Positions 9,061 to 18,341 of a stretch of 64,000 nt of DNA are shown one piece after another. The translations under genes were made by a program, and so were the position numbers. How positions within the stretch are numbered: the stretch's first letter is position 1; each line of letters begins with the position of its first letter. The notes beneath the pieces were generated by a model. That model made no database searches. It had not been told where the DNA came from and saw nothing but the letters and a program-made list of their open reading frames with translations. The stretch is from Nitrospira sp. (lineage in GTDB: Bacteria; Nitrospirota; Nitrospiria; Nitrospirales; Nitrospiraceae): the NCBI GenBank assembly GCA_024330965.1, contig JANDJL010000005.1:93795-157794 (forward strand). The letters are read 5' to 3'.

Positions 9061-11244
9061 ATGAATCTCATTCGCTCGCTTATCAATCGTCTGTCTGAAG
9101 GTCTGCTTTCGACCGGTCCGGGGAAACTCAGCCATGCTGTTGAACCTTCCCAAGCGCCATCGCTGCGGCTTGTCTCCGATAAGGTGACGGGGTTGCCATC
9201 GTTGGAGCCGGCGACTCGGCGTTCATCCGGCCATGCCGGCCATGCCCACACCCAGCCTGACATGATCGACGATGCCATCCGGCGAAGCCAGGCGTGGTTC
9301 CTGAATCGCCAGCATGTGGAAGGATACTGGGTGGCGGAGCTTGAGGCAGACACCACGTTGACATCCGAATACATCATGCTCCGCCGCTTTCTTGATCGCG
9401 TGGATCCCGATCGTGAAGAGAAGGCCGTGCGATACTTGCGGGCCACGCAATTGCCCGACGGCGGCTGGCCTATCTATTACGGCGGACCGTCCGAGATCAG
9501 CGCCTCCGTCAAAGCGTATTTCGCCCTCAAATTGACCGGCGTTTCGGCGGAAGAGCCGTTTATGGTCCGAGCCAAAGAGCGCATTCTGGCCATGGGCGGC
9601 GTGGTGCAAGCCAACGTTTTCACCAAGATCGCCCTGGCGCTGTTCGATCAGTACGATTGGGAAGGCGTGCCGCACATGCCCGTCGAGATCATGTTGCTGC
9701 CGAAGAAGTTCTACTTCAATGTCTACGCCATCTCATATTGGTCGCGAGCTGTGCTGATTCCCCTGCTCATTGTGTTTGCGTACCGTCCGGTGTGCCGGAT
9801 TTCACGTGAGCAGGGCATCGAGGAGCTGTATCCTGTTCCCCGCCAGACGATTCGCTACTGGAAATATCCGCCGTTCAATAAAGATCAGGCTTGGTTTACG
9901 CCCCACAATTTCTTTGTGGCGCTGGATGCGTTGCTGAAGGTCTATGATCGGATGCCTCTCCGGGCGTTGCGCAAGAACGCCTTAAAAAAGGCCGCCGACT
10001 GGATGCTGGAGCATATGAAGGGAACTGGAGGGCTTGGCGCTATTTATCCGGCCATGGCGAACTCCATCATGGCGTTACAGTGTATGGGGTACGACGCGGA
10101 CGACCCCCTCGTCGTCAAGGCGTTGCGCGAGATCGAGGAATTGGAGGTGTACGATTCGGTGGAGCTGGACGGTCAGTCTGTTCCCGCTCTCCATCTGCAG
10201 CCCTGTTTTTCTCCAATTTGGGATACGGCACTGCTTATCAATGCCATGATCGAATCCGGAATGCCGCAAGACCATCCCGCTTTGCAGAAGGCCGCGGCGT
10301 ATCTGATGTCCAGGCAGACTAAGAAGAAGGGAGATTGGATCGTCTCTGCTCCCTCGGCTGAACCCGGTGGCTGGTACTTCCAGTTTGAGAACGAATTGTA
10401 TCCCGACGTTGATGATTCCGCCGTCGTGCTCATGGCGCTCGCGAAATTGAAAATGTCTCAAGCTGTCGAGCAGGGAGAATCGATCCGTCGTGGCATGAAG
10501 TGGGTCATGGCCATGCAAGGGTCCGACGGAGGATGGGGAGCGTACGATAAGGATAACAATCGCGTCGTTTTTAACTATATTCCTTTTGCGGATCATCGGG
10601 CGTTACTGGATCCCAGTACATCGGACTTGACCGGCCGATGTCTGGAGATGCTGGGGACGCTGGGGTACGACCGGAGGCATCCAGCTGTCGGGCCAGCCTT
10701 GGCCTTTTTGAAAAAGGAACAGGAACAAGACGGAAGTTGGTATGGACGGTGGGGCGTCAACTACATTTATGGAACATGGTCTGTCCTCGCAGGTCTTCGC
10801 GCCATCGGGGAAGATCTATCATCTCCGTACATCCGTCGGGCCGTCTCATGGTTGGAATCGAAGCAAAATCCGGACGGCGGATGGGGCGAGTCCTGCCTGT
10901 CGTATGCGGACCCAGCCTTCAGTGGCAAGGGGGAGAGCACACCGTCCCAGACGGCCTGGGCCTTGATGGGGTTGATGTCCGCCGGCATGGTGGATTCGTT
11001 CAGCGTTGCGCGCGGGGTGCAATTTCTCCTACGTCATCAAATGAAAGACGGATCATGGCAAGAGATTCGCCATACCGGTACGGGATTCCCGCGCGTGTTC
11101 TACCTCCGTTATCACTGGTATTGCCAGTATTTCCCGTTGTGGGCGCTCGCGATGTACCGGAACCTCAGAACTCGAGGGAAAACGCGGGCGGACGAATTGC
11201 GCCATCACGTCCAGGCTGCCGGGTGGCACCGGGCTGATCCTTGA
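9061..11244 (+). CDS. shc: Squalene-hopene cyclase
   Basis: Cyclises squalene to hopene/hopanol at the inner face of the membrane. The 727 residues carry the catalytic acid motif of the family, here D449-x-D451-D452 followed by SA, and several QW repeats (for example QDGSWYGRWG and NPDGGWGES). The N-terminal extension of about 55 residues before PDMIDDAI is longer than in many homologues and looks disordered. The gene begins a tightly spaced run: its TGA overlaps the TTG start of hpnG, and the mla genes follow. Hopanoid synthesis is also supported by hpnH at 25 kb. Confidence 0.97.
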   Translation: MNLIRSLINRLSEGLLSTGPGKLSHAVEPSQAPSLRLVSDKVTGLPSLEPATRRSSGHAGHAHTQPDMIDDAIRRSQAWFLNRQHVEGYWVAELEADTTLTSEYIMLRRFLDRVDPDREEKAVRYLRATQLPDGGWPIYYGGPSEISASVKAYFALKLTGVSAEEPFMVRAKERILAMGGVVQANVFTKIALALFDQYDWEGVPHMPVEIMLLPKKFYFNVYAISYWSRAVLIPLLIVFAYRPVCRISREQGIEELYPVPRQTIRYWKYPPFNKDQAWFTPHNFFVALDALLKVYDRMPLRALRKNALKKAADWMLEHMKGTGGLGAIYPAMANSIMALQCMGYDADDPLVVKALREIEELEVYDSVELDGQSVPALHLQPCFSPIWDTALLINAMIESGMPQDHPALQKAAAYLMSRQTKKKGDWIVSAPSAEPGGWYFQFENELYPDVDDSAVVLMALAKLKMSQAVEQGESIRRGMKWVMAMQGSDGGWGAYDKDNNRVVFNYIPFADHRALLDPSTSDLTGRCLEMLGTLGYDRRHPAVGPALAFLKKEQEQDGSWYGRWGVNYIYGTWSVLAGLRAIGEDLSSPYIRRAVSWLESKQNPDGGWGESCLSYADPAFSGKGESTPSQTAWALMGLMSAGMVDSFSVARGVQFLLRHQMKDGSWQEIRHTGTGFPRVFYLRYHWYCQYFPLWALAMYRNLRTRGKTRADELRHHVQAAGWHRADP

Positions 11245-12062
11245 CCGCCGAAGATCCTGCCCACCTGATCGATCTCTTTCCTCTTCCCGGCACAACGCCG
11301 ATCAAGCGGATCGCGCTGTTCGCTGCGACTTCATGGGAAACACAGGCCGTCCGCGCCGCGTTCGGAACGGAAACTCGGCAGGATGTCGATGGAACGGCAG
11401 TCCTGGTGTATAAGGAAGGTCCCTACGAGTATTGGTTGGCCAAAACCGGTATCGGCCCGGAGAAGGCCCGTCGGGTCGCTCAAAGATTGCTGATGCGTCA
11501 ATCCTTCAGCCTGGCGGTCTCGACCGGATTTGCCTGCGCACTTGTCCCAACGGAGATTGGGATGTTGTTGCTTGGCCGTGAAGTGATCGTCATGGAGAAA
11601 GGAGACGCCCGTAAGCTTCCGGTGATGGAGACGCCGGAAGATGAGGGAGAAACGATGATTCGGTTGGCTCAGGTGAGCGGACAAGCTAGCCTTGTCGGTC
11701 CATTCGTCTCCACCGATCGCATTGTCGGCAGCGCGGCGGATAAACGACGGTTTGCTCGCCTCACCGGTGCGGTCGGCCTGGATATGGAGAGTGCGGCGTT
11801 GGCGGAGGAAGCGCGGCACGCTCGAGTGTCGTTTGTCATTGTGCGCACGGTATCAGACCTCTTGGATGAGGACCTTTCTCTGGATTTCAACCTGTTTCTC
11901 CAACCCGCCGGTTGGTTGAGAGGCATGGCCTCGGTGGTGGGACACCCTTCCCGATTGGCGGGTTTGTGGCGGCTTTGTCGGCAGAGCCGGATGGCGGCGA
12001 GCAATCTGACCACGTTCTTCAAGCGCTATGCCAGGACGGTTGCCGGACGACTCGAAGGCTGA
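11241..12062 (+). CDS. hpnG: Hopanoid-associated nucleoside phosphorylase-like protein HpnG
   Basis: A 273-residue member of the nucleosidase/phosphorylase superfamily. HpnG removes adenine from adenosylhopane to give ribosylhopane in extended hopanoid synthesis. The family look is given by AATSWETQAVRAAF near the start, VSTGFACAL in the middle, and VGLDMESAALAEEA followed by FVIVRTVSD, the substrate-binding Glu and Asp region. The start is TTG at 11241, overlapping the shc stop (TTGA), which makes translational coupling likely. The assignment rests on family features plus position behind shc; the step is the one known for the family. Confidence 0.88.
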   Translation: MTAEDPAHLIDLFPLPGTTPIKRIALFAATSWETQAVRAAFGTETRQDVDGTAVLVYKEGPYEYWLAKTGIGPEKARRVAQRLLMRQSFSLAVSTGFACALVPTEIGMLLLGREVIVMEKGDARKLPVMETPEDEGETMIRLAQVSGQASLVGPFVSTDRIVGSAADKRRFARLTGAVGLDMESAALAEEARHARVSFVIVRTVSDLLDEDLSLDFNLFLQPAGWLRGMASVVGHPSRLAGLWRLCRQSRMAASNLTTFFKRYARTVAGRLEG

Positions 12063-12078
12063 CGGCCCACGAGACCCT

Positions 12079-12849
12079 ATGATCACGATGCTGGAGCGGC
12101 TCGGACGCTGGACCGTGAATGTGGTCGGCGAGATGGGACGGATGCTGATCTTTGTGGCTTCGTCCGTTGCTTGGCTGTTTCGCCCTCCATTCCGGGTCGT
12201 TCAGATCGTCAAACAACTGCATTTCATCGGATACAAGTCGACCTTCGTCGTCGTCTTAACGGCCGCCTTTACAGGTATGGTGCTGGCTCTTCAAGGGTAC
12301 TATACGCTTCGGAAATTCGGGTCCGAAGGGCTGCTGGGCTCGGCGGTGGCGCTCAGCATGATTCGGGAGCTTGGGCCCGTACTGGCGGCGCTGATGGTGA
12401 CGGCCCGAGCCGGCTCCGCGATGACGGCGGAAATCGGCATCATGCGGATTACGGAACAGATCGACGCTCTCGACACCATGGCGGTCAATCCGCTCCAGTA
12501 CTTGATCGCGCCGAAGCTTGTCGCCGGCTTGATCGGCGTCCCGCTGCTGGTGGCGATTTTCGACGTCGTCGGGATTTACGGTGGCCATCTGGTCGGCGTG
12601 GAGTTGTTGGGCGTCAACGCCGGGTCCTATTGGAATTCGATTGCATCGTCGGTTGAATGGAAAGACGTATACGGGGGTATCCTCAAGTCCATCAGCTTCG
12701 GACTGATCGTCAGTTGGGTTTGCACGTACAAGGGGTTTTACACCAAGATGAGCGCGGAAGGGTTGGGGACGGCTACGACCGAGGCCGTGGTGTTGTCGTC
12801 GGTGTTGATCCTCATCTGGGATTATTTCTTGACGTCGGTGCTGTTGTAA
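12079..12849 (+). CDS. mlaE: Phospholipid ABC transporter permease, MlaE family
   Basis: 256 residues, the usual MlaE length, with about five or six membrane helices. The conserved core is VVLTAAFTGMVLALQGY, then the coupling segment IRELGPVLAALMVTARAGSAM and EIGIMRITEQIDALDTM. It is the inner-membrane channel of the Mla system moving phospholipids between inner and outer membranes. The ATG at 12079, 16 bases after hpnG, was chosen over an in-frame ATG at 12028 inside hpnG because the family normally starts close to the amphipathic helix that follows. It sits in the order mlaE-mlaF-mlaD-mlaC. Confidence 0.94.
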   Translation: MITMLERLGRWTVNVVGEMGRMLIFVASSVAWLFRPPFRVVQIVKQLHFIGYKSTFVVVLTAAFTGMVLALQGYYTLRKFGSEGLLGSAVALSMIRELGPVLAALMVTARAGSAMTAEIGIMRITEQIDALDTMAVNPLQYLIAPKLVAGLIGVPLLVAIFDVVGIYGGHLVGVELLGVNAGSYWNSIASSVEWKDVYGGILKSISFGLIVSWVCTYKGFYTKMSAEGLGTATTEAVVLSSVLILIWDYFLTSVLL

Positions 12850-12934
12850 GGGTGGCTGGTCGTCGGCTTGAAGGCCCACGTTCTCGCAGATGATCTTTTT
12901 AGATGTGATGGCCTCAGGCTTGAGTTTGTAGAAG

Positions 12935-13693
12935 ATGATCAAACTGGTCGGCGTGACGAAAACCTTGGGTGGGCATCCGGTGTTGCGGGGGGTGGATCTT
13001 GTCATTCCGCCGCGGAAGCTGACGACCATCATCGGCCGCAGTGGGGAAGGCAAGAGCGTGCTGCTCAAACACATGATCGGGCTGATGCAACCAGATTCGG
13101 GAGAGGTGTGGGTCGATGGGGTGGAAATCTCACGATTGCGAGGCCGCGCGCTCAACGACGTCCGCAAACGATTTGCGATGTTGTTTCAGGGGGCGGCGTT
13201 GTTTGACTCGCTGACGGTGTTTGAGAACGTGGCGTTTCCGTTGCGCGAACGACTTCGCATGAAAGGGCCGGAGGTCGCCAGCCGCGTCGAAGAGAAACTG
13301 GAGCAGGTCGGTCTGGCCGGGATGGGACATAAATTCCCCGCAGAACTGAGCGGGGGCATGCGCAAGCGAGCCGGGTTGGCGCGGGCGCTGGTCATGCAGC
13401 CGGAGATCATTCTCTTTGATGAACCGACGACTGGCCTCGACCCGTTGATGGCCAAGTCGATCCATGATCTCATTACCGGCATGCAGCGTAAGTTCGGATT
13501 TACCGCTGTGATGGTCAGCCATGAAATTCCGGAAGTTTTCGGCATTTCCGACTATGTCGCCATGTTGAAGGGCGGACGCATCGCGCTGATGGCGGAACCG
13601 CTGGAATTTCAGCGAACAAAAGACCCTGACATTCGGGAATTTATCTCGGTCGGAGGGACTGTCCCGTTGCGCGCGGCTTCTCCAGACGGATAA
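12935..13693 (+). CDS. mlaF: Phospholipid ABC transporter ATP-binding protein, MlaF family
   Basis: 252-residue ABC ATPase. Walker A is GRSGEGKS (residues 34-41), the Q-loop is in AMLFQGAALFDSLTVFENV, the signature is LSGGMRKRAGLARAL and Walker B is IILFDEPTTGLDP, followed by the H-loop VSHEI. The GEGKS and LSGGMRKR wording is typical of the MlaF branch. It powers the MlaE permease. An 85-base gap separates it from mlaE, more than elsewhere in this run, with no promoter evident. Confidence 0.95.
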   Translation: MIKLVGVTKTLGGHPVLRGVDLVIPPRKLTTIIGRSGEGKSVLLKHMIGLMQPDSGEVWVDGVEISRLRGRALNDVRKRFAMLFQGAALFDSLTVFENVAFPLRERLRMKGPEVASRVEEKLEQVGLAGMGHKFPAELSGGMRKRAGLARALVMQPEIILFDEPTTGLDPLMAKSIHDLITGMQRKFGFTAVMVSHEIPEVFGISDYVAMLKGGRIALMAEPLEFQRTKDPDIREFISVGGTVPLRAASPDG

Positions 13694-13705
13694 AGAGGAG
13701 ATGGC

Positions 13706-14149
13706 ATGGAGAAAAGCAGATTGGAATTGACCGTCGGGGTGTTCGTGTTGATCGGGATCGTCTGTTTGGGCTATCTCTCGATCAAGCTGGGCAAACTGGA
13801 ATTGGTCGGCGGCGATCTGTACGAGGTGGACGCGCCGTTTAACTCGGCGTCTGGCCTTAAACCAGGCGCGGCTGTGGAAATTGCCGGCGTCGAGGTTGGA
13901 CGGGTCAAATCGATTGTGCTGAAAGATGATCAGGCCGTCGTCCGGTTGGCGGTGCACAAGAGCGTCAGGCTTTACACCGACACGTTCGCGTCGATTAAGA
14001 CCAGGGGCATCATCGGAGAGAAGTTCGTGTCGTTGTCACCCGGCGGGGGCGGTGAGCCGTTGCAAGCGGGCGGCATAATTCGCGATACTGAGTCCGGTTT
14101 GGACTTGGAGGAGTTGGTCAGCCAATATGTGCACGGAAAAGTGAAGTAA
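13706..14149 (+). CDS. mlaD: MCE-domain lipid-binding protein, MlaD family
   Basis: 147 residues: an N-terminal membrane helix at about 8-27 and one MCE domain at about 38-115 (DAPFNSASGLKPGAAVEIAG, GIIGEKFVSLSPG). MlaD forms a hexameric ring on the periplasmic side that shuttles lipid to the MlaEF transporter. An AGAGGAG ribosome site lies just before the ATG, 12 bases after mlaF. The length equals a single-domain MlaD rather than a multi-MCE PqiB-type protein. Confidence 0.93.
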   Translation: MEKSRLELTVGVFVLIGIVCLGYLSIKLGKLELVGGDLYEVDAPFNSASGLKPGAAVEIAGVEVGRVKSIVLKDDQAVVRLAVHKSVRLYTDTFASIKTRGIIGEKFVSLSPGGGGEPLQAGGIIRDTESGLDLEELVSQYVHGKVK

Positions 14150-14203
14150 GCACGTTGATTCAATTAGGAGGCTGCAAACGATCTTTTGTCGGAAGGGACG
14201 AGC

Positions 14204-14863
14204 ATGGCGATCGTTCTTCAAGGAAAGATAAACCAACTGGTTCATGTGTTGCTACGACGGCGCATGGTGGCGCGAGGTCTCGGTCTTGCCGTCGTTGTCG
14301 CGTTGTTGTCGCCGGTTGTCGGGTACGCGGGGGCTCCGACGGAAGCCATGAGAACGACGATCGACGAAGTGCTGCGCATCCTCCGTCAGGATGAGCTCAA
14401 ACAGCCGGGAAGGGCGGAGGAACGCCGACAGATGCTGGAGAAGGTCGTGGAGGCCCGCTTCGATTATCAAGAGATGTCGAAACGTGCGCTCGGCGCTCCC
14501 TGGAACACCCTGTCCGACGAGGAGAAACGGGAGTTCGTGACGCTGTTTCGGACGTTGCTGACGAATTCGTATGCCGACAAGATCGAAACCTATTCCGGCG
14601 AAGGCGTTCAATATTTGAACGAGCGGACTGAAAAGGAATACGCGGAAGTCAGGACGAAGGTTCTGTCGGAGAAAACGGAAATCCCTCTTGATTATCGGTT
14701 GATTCACAAAGCCAATGATTGGCGCGTGTACGATGTCGTGATCGACGGGGTCAGTCTGGTCAATAACTACCGGGGGCAATTTGCCAAGATCATCAAGGCG
14801 TCTTCCTACGCCGATCTTGTCGAACAACTCCGCAAGAAGTCCGAGAAGATCAAATCTCCCTAG
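14204..14863 (+). CDS. mlaC: Periplasmic phospholipid-binding protein, MlaC family
   Basis: 219 residues with a late signal peptide (hydrophobic segment at about 26-41, cut near GYAGA) and a MlaC/Ttg2D domain (YQEMSKRALGAPWNTL, FRTLLTNSYADKIETY, WRVYDVVIDGVSLVNNYR). MlaC carries phospholipid across the periplasm to MlaD. The ATG at 14204 has GGAAGGGA at the right distance; an in-frame TTG at 14186 is less well served. It completes a four-gene mla set; mlaA and mlaB are not visible, and the Omp85-type barrel next door may stand in at the outer membrane. Confidence 0.9.
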   Translation: MAIVLQGKINQLVHVLLRRRMVARGLGLAVVVALLSPVVGYAGAPTEAMRTTIDEVLRILRQDELKQPGRAEERRQMLEKVVEARFDYQEMSKRALGAPWNTLSDEEKREFVTLFRTLLTNSYADKIETYSGEGVQYLNERTEKEYAEVRTKVLSEKTEIPLDYRLIHKANDWRVYDVVIDGVSLVNNYRGQFAKIIKASSYADLVEQLRKKSEKIKSP

Positions 14864-14899
14864 CAGTCGGGTCGTTGTTTCGAAGGTACGAGACTGTTC

Positions 14900-16102
14900 G
14901 TGCGTCGTCTTGCCCCCATACTTGTACTTGCGCTCGTGCTCATCGGACCGTATGGCTCTTTTTTCGCGGGCGTCGCTCGTGCGGACGTGCAGTACTTTCC
15001 CATCCCAGCCATCAGTTCCAGCAAGAACGACGGCAACGATTACGGCATGATCGTGCCCGCCCTGATCACCGGTCCAGACGGCGAACTTAAGCATCTGATT
15101 GCACCGATGGTGATTTACAATAGCATCGTCGGCGTCCGAGGGACCTTGAACCTGTTTCATTATCAGCCGGGCGGGAAGGAGCTTAGAGGGATCGCGTCGT
15201 GGTCGGAAAAGATCGAGCGGCGGTTTCTCTTAAGTTACGTCGATCCCGGCTTCAGCAACGGTCGCTACAGCATCGGGGTCAGCGCAGCCCACTTTAAGAA
15301 TGCGACGGTGCGGTTTTTCGGTCTGGGGCCGACGACACCCCTCCATGATGAAACCAACTACACGGCGTCTGAAACCCGGTTCAATTGGAAATTTGGCATC
15401 TACGCGAACGAAGTGACGCTGATCGCCGTCAGCCAGCGGCTTCGCCACATGGACGCCATTGATCCGGGAGCCACCGTGTTGCCTTTTACTGGAAATCGAT
15501 TTCCGACGGTTTCCGGGGTGGAAGGAGCCACGATTCTAGGGGAACGGATTTCATTCCACTACGATACCCGCAATAACCTCGTCACGCCGACCGATGGAAT
15601 GGCGGTGACGGCCTATGCGGAAATCAACCATAATTTTCATCCCGGTGCGCAGCCGCTCTATTCCCGGTACGGAATCGAAGTCAAAAAAATGTTTGCGAGC
15701 GAATCCAAGCGCGCCATCCTGGTCATTCGCGGCGATTTTCAAGCGACGATCGGGACGGACGTGCCGTTTTATGAGTTGAGTTCGTTGGGGGGGCAGAACA
15801 ATCTGCGTGGATATGGGGTGGATCGGTACATCGACAAGCAGCTCATTGCCCTGAGTGTCGAGGAGCGAATCCATATCCTTCGCACCCGTCTGGCCGGAGT
15901 GATGGCGGATTTCGAGATCGCCCCTTTCGTTGATACGGGGCAGGTGTTCAGCTCGTTTAAGGATGTCAGTTTCAAAGACTATCGCATCACGCCGGGGATC
16001 GGTTTTCGGGGGATCATTCGGCCCAACGTTGTGGGACGAATCGATTATGGATTCAGCAAGGAAGGGGGCGCCATTTTTGCGGGGCTTGACTTCCCTTATT
16101 AG
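14900..16102 (+). CDS. Omp85/BamA-type outer-membrane barrel protein without POTRA domains
   Basis: 400 residues. A signal peptide of about 29 residues (cut after ARA) is followed directly by a 16-strand-type D15/surface-antigen barrel. Its C-terminal half holds the family phrases ISFHYDTRNN, SSLGGQNNLRGYG and FVDTGQVF, and it ends in aromatic LDFPY. There is no room for POTRA domains, so it is not BamA itself. The start is GTG. It follows mlaC by 36 bases on the same strand, so a role in outer-membrane lipid handling is a reasonable inference but not shown. Confidence 0.82.
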   Translation: MRRLAPILVLALVLIGPYGSFFAGVARADVQYFPIPAISSSKNDGNDYGMIVPALITGPDGELKHLIAPMVIYNSIVGVRGTLNLFHYQPGGKELRGIASWSEKIERRFLLSYVDPGFSNGRYSIGVSAAHFKNATVRFFGLGPTTPLHDETNYTASETRFNWKFGIYANEVTLIAVSQRLRHMDAIDPGATVLPFTGNRFPTVSGVEGATILGERISFHYDTRNNLVTPTDGMAVTAYAEINHNFHPGAQPLYSRYGIEVKKMFASESKRAILVIRGDFQATIGTDVPFYELSSLGGQNNLRGYGVDRYIDKQLIALSVEERIHILRTRLAGVMADFEIAPFVDTGQVFSSFKDVSFKDYRITPGIGFRGIIRPNVVGRIDYGFSKEGGAIFAGLDFPY

Positions 16103-16339
16103 TTCGCGGGCATGAGTCATGGGAGCGGTGATGGAGAGGAAACAGTCGATCCCAGTCGTTCCTGGTCTGAGTGCTCGGACCACGCCCGGCCTCCTGGTCT
16201 AAAGGCTTGACAGGATAGGAGTCTTGTGTGAGACTCATCCGCTGATGCGAGTCACGCCGCCGAACTACCTGACCGTTGCCTCCCGAATGTCTGGTTTCAC
16301 ATGCGGTTGAGTGGATAGATACAAAAAGGAGAGCACGCC

Positions 16340-18283
16340 ATGTCGATTCTCAAAAACATCAACAGCCCGGCTGATTTGAAGCGAGTGTCTCCTGATCGGT
16401 TTCCGGCGTTGGCGCAAGAGATTCGTGAGCAGATCATCGATGCGGTTTCCTCGGTGGGGGGACACCTGGCTTCCAATTTGGGTGTAGTGGAATTGACGAT
16501 TGCGTTGCACTATCTGTTGGATACGCCAACGGATAAGATCGTCTGGGATACCAGCAATCAATGTTACGCCCACAAACTGCTTACCGGGAGGAGGGAGCGG
16601 TTCCATACTCTGAGGCAGTACGGCGGACTCAGCGGCTTCTGTAAGCGGGAGGAAAGCGAATACGATACCTTCAACGCCGGGCATGCGGGGACCGGCGTCT
16701 CCGCTGCGTTCGGGATGGTGGAAGCGCGCGAACAGTTGGGGCAGAAACACAAAATCGTCTGTGTCGTAGGAGATGGCGCGATGACGGCCGGTATGACGTT
16801 GGAGGGGCTTCACCATGCCGGCGGCATGGGCAAGGATTTTTTGGTGATCTTGAACGACAATCAAATGTCCATTTCCAAAAACGTCGGGGCCATTTCGGCG
16901 TACCTGAGCCGGACGATTACGGGAGAATTTTACGGAAAGGTGCGTCAGGAGACGGGCCAATTGTTGGGGAAAATTCCACACATCGGTTCGGACATGCAAA
17001 AGCTGGCTCGACGGGCGGAGGAGCTGGCCAAGGGCGTCATCCTTCCGGGATTGCTCTTTGAGGAATTGGGATTTCAATATAGCGGACCTATCGACGGGCA
17101 TAACTTCGAGCACCTGCTCCCGACGATCGAGAATGCGGTGAAAATGAAAGGGCCGGTCCTGCTCCACGTCGTGACGAAAAAGGGGCTCGGCTACGAACCG
17201 GCCATGAAGAATCCCGTCTGGTTTCATGCCTGTCCTCCCTTCGTGAGGGAAACGGGTGCGCCCGCCAAGAAGGCGGTGCGCCCGTCCTATACGGCGATTG
17301 CGATCGAGACGCTGATCAAACAGGCTCGCCAAGACAAGCGAATCGTCGCCATTACCGCCGCCATGTGCGAAGGTACGGGGCTGACCGCATTCGAAAAAGA
17401 ATTTCCTGACCGCCTGTACGACGTGGGGATTGCGGAGCAGCACGCGGTGACGTTTGCAGCGGGATTGGCGGCACAGGGGATGAAGCCGGTCGTGGCCATG
17501 TATGCCACCTTCCTCCAACGCGCCTACGATCAAGTCGTGCACGACGTCGCGACACAAGATCTTCCCGTGGCGTTTCTCATCGACCGAGGCGGACTTGTTG
17601 CAGAGGACGGAACGACGCACCATGGGGCGTTTGACTACGCGTACTTGCGTCATGTTCCCAACATGGTCGTGATGGCCCCCAAAGACGAAAACGAATTGCA
17701 GCATATGGTCAAAACTGCCTTGCAGCACAATGGTCCGATTTCCGTTCGTTATCCCCGTGGGGTCAGCCTCGGTGTGAAGATGGACGAGTCTCCGACGGTG
17801 TTGCCGATCGGGAGGGGTGAGTTGTTGAAGGAAGGGACGGAGGTCGCCATTATTGCCGTGGGTGTCACGGTGTGGCAGGCCTATCAAGCGGCCGAACGTC
17901 TGAGCCGGGAAGGAATTTCAACGGCCGTCGTGAACGCCAGATTCGTCAAGCCGTTGGATCGCGAGCTTATCACGGATGTAGCCAGACGAGTTCGCTATGT
18001 TGTGACGGTGGAAGAAGGCTGCAAAATGGGCGGGTTCGGATCCGGCGTGCTGGAGCTGTTATCCGAAGCTCGTGTGACCGGAGTCACGACGAAAATTCTG
18101 GGTTTGCCGGACTGGTACATCGAGCAGGGGCCTCAGGATCTGCTCCGCGAACGATACGGCTTGACGGCGGAAGGAATCTACCACAGCGTAAAAGAACTGA
18201 TCAGCGGTGCGTCGGTGGAGAGTGACCGGTTCAACGGCGTGGCGAGAGAGTATCTCCCCCACGGTGATGAACAGGGAAGCTGA
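16340..18283 (+). CDS. dxs: 1-deoxy-D-xylulose-5-phosphate synthase
   Basis: First enzyme of the MEP pathway, joining pyruvate and glyceraldehyde 3-phosphate with thiamine diphosphate. The 647 residues show the TPP motif GDGAMTAGM, the catalytic-region GGHLASNLG with H42, and the C-terminal GIAEQHAVTFAAGLAAQG. The normally conserved stretch after VWD is TSNQCYAHK (residues 71-79) instead of the usual VGHQAYPHK. AAAAAGGAG precedes the ATG. The 237 bases upstream hold a small hairpin but no strong promoter. ispG follows 58 bases after. Confidence 0.96.
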   Translation: MSILKNINSPADLKRVSPDRFPALAQEIREQIIDAVSSVGGHLASNLGVVELTIALHYLLDTPTDKIVWDTSNQCYAHKLLTGRRERFHTLRQYGGLSGFCKREESEYDTFNAGHAGTGVSAAFGMVEAREQLGQKHKIVCVVGDGAMTAGMTLEGLHHAGGMGKDFLVILNDNQMSISKNVGAISAYLSRTITGEFYGKVRQETGQLLGKIPHIGSDMQKLARRAEELAKGVILPGLLFEELGFQYSGPIDGHNFEHLLPTIENAVKMKGPVLLHVVTKKGLGYEPAMKNPVWFHACPPFVRETGAPAKKAVRPSYTAIAIETLIKQARQDKRIVAITAAMCEGTGLTAFEKEFPDRLYDVGIAEQHAVTFAAGLAAQGMKPVVAMYATFLQRAYDQVVHDVATQDLPVAFLIDRGGLVAEDGTTHHGAFDYAYLRHVPNMVVMAPKDENELQHMVKTALQHNGPISVRYPRGVSLGVKMDESPTVLPIGRGELLKEGTEVAIIAVGVTVWQAYQAAERLSREGISTAVVNARFVKPLDRELITDVARRVRYVVTVEEGCKMGGFGSGVLELLSEARVTGVTTKILGLPDWYIEQGPQDLLRERYGLTAEGIYHSVKELISGASVESDRFNGVAREYLPHGDEQGS

Positions 18284-18341
18284 TGCGTTGTTGCATGAGG
18301 TGAGGGCTCGGGAGCCAACCTGAGCGGTCTCAGAAGCGTCC

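Noticed and set aside
16265..17887. 540-codon minus-strand frame
   Set aside because: Lies antisense to dxs, which has full family motifs; the translation is His/Arg-rich and structureless.
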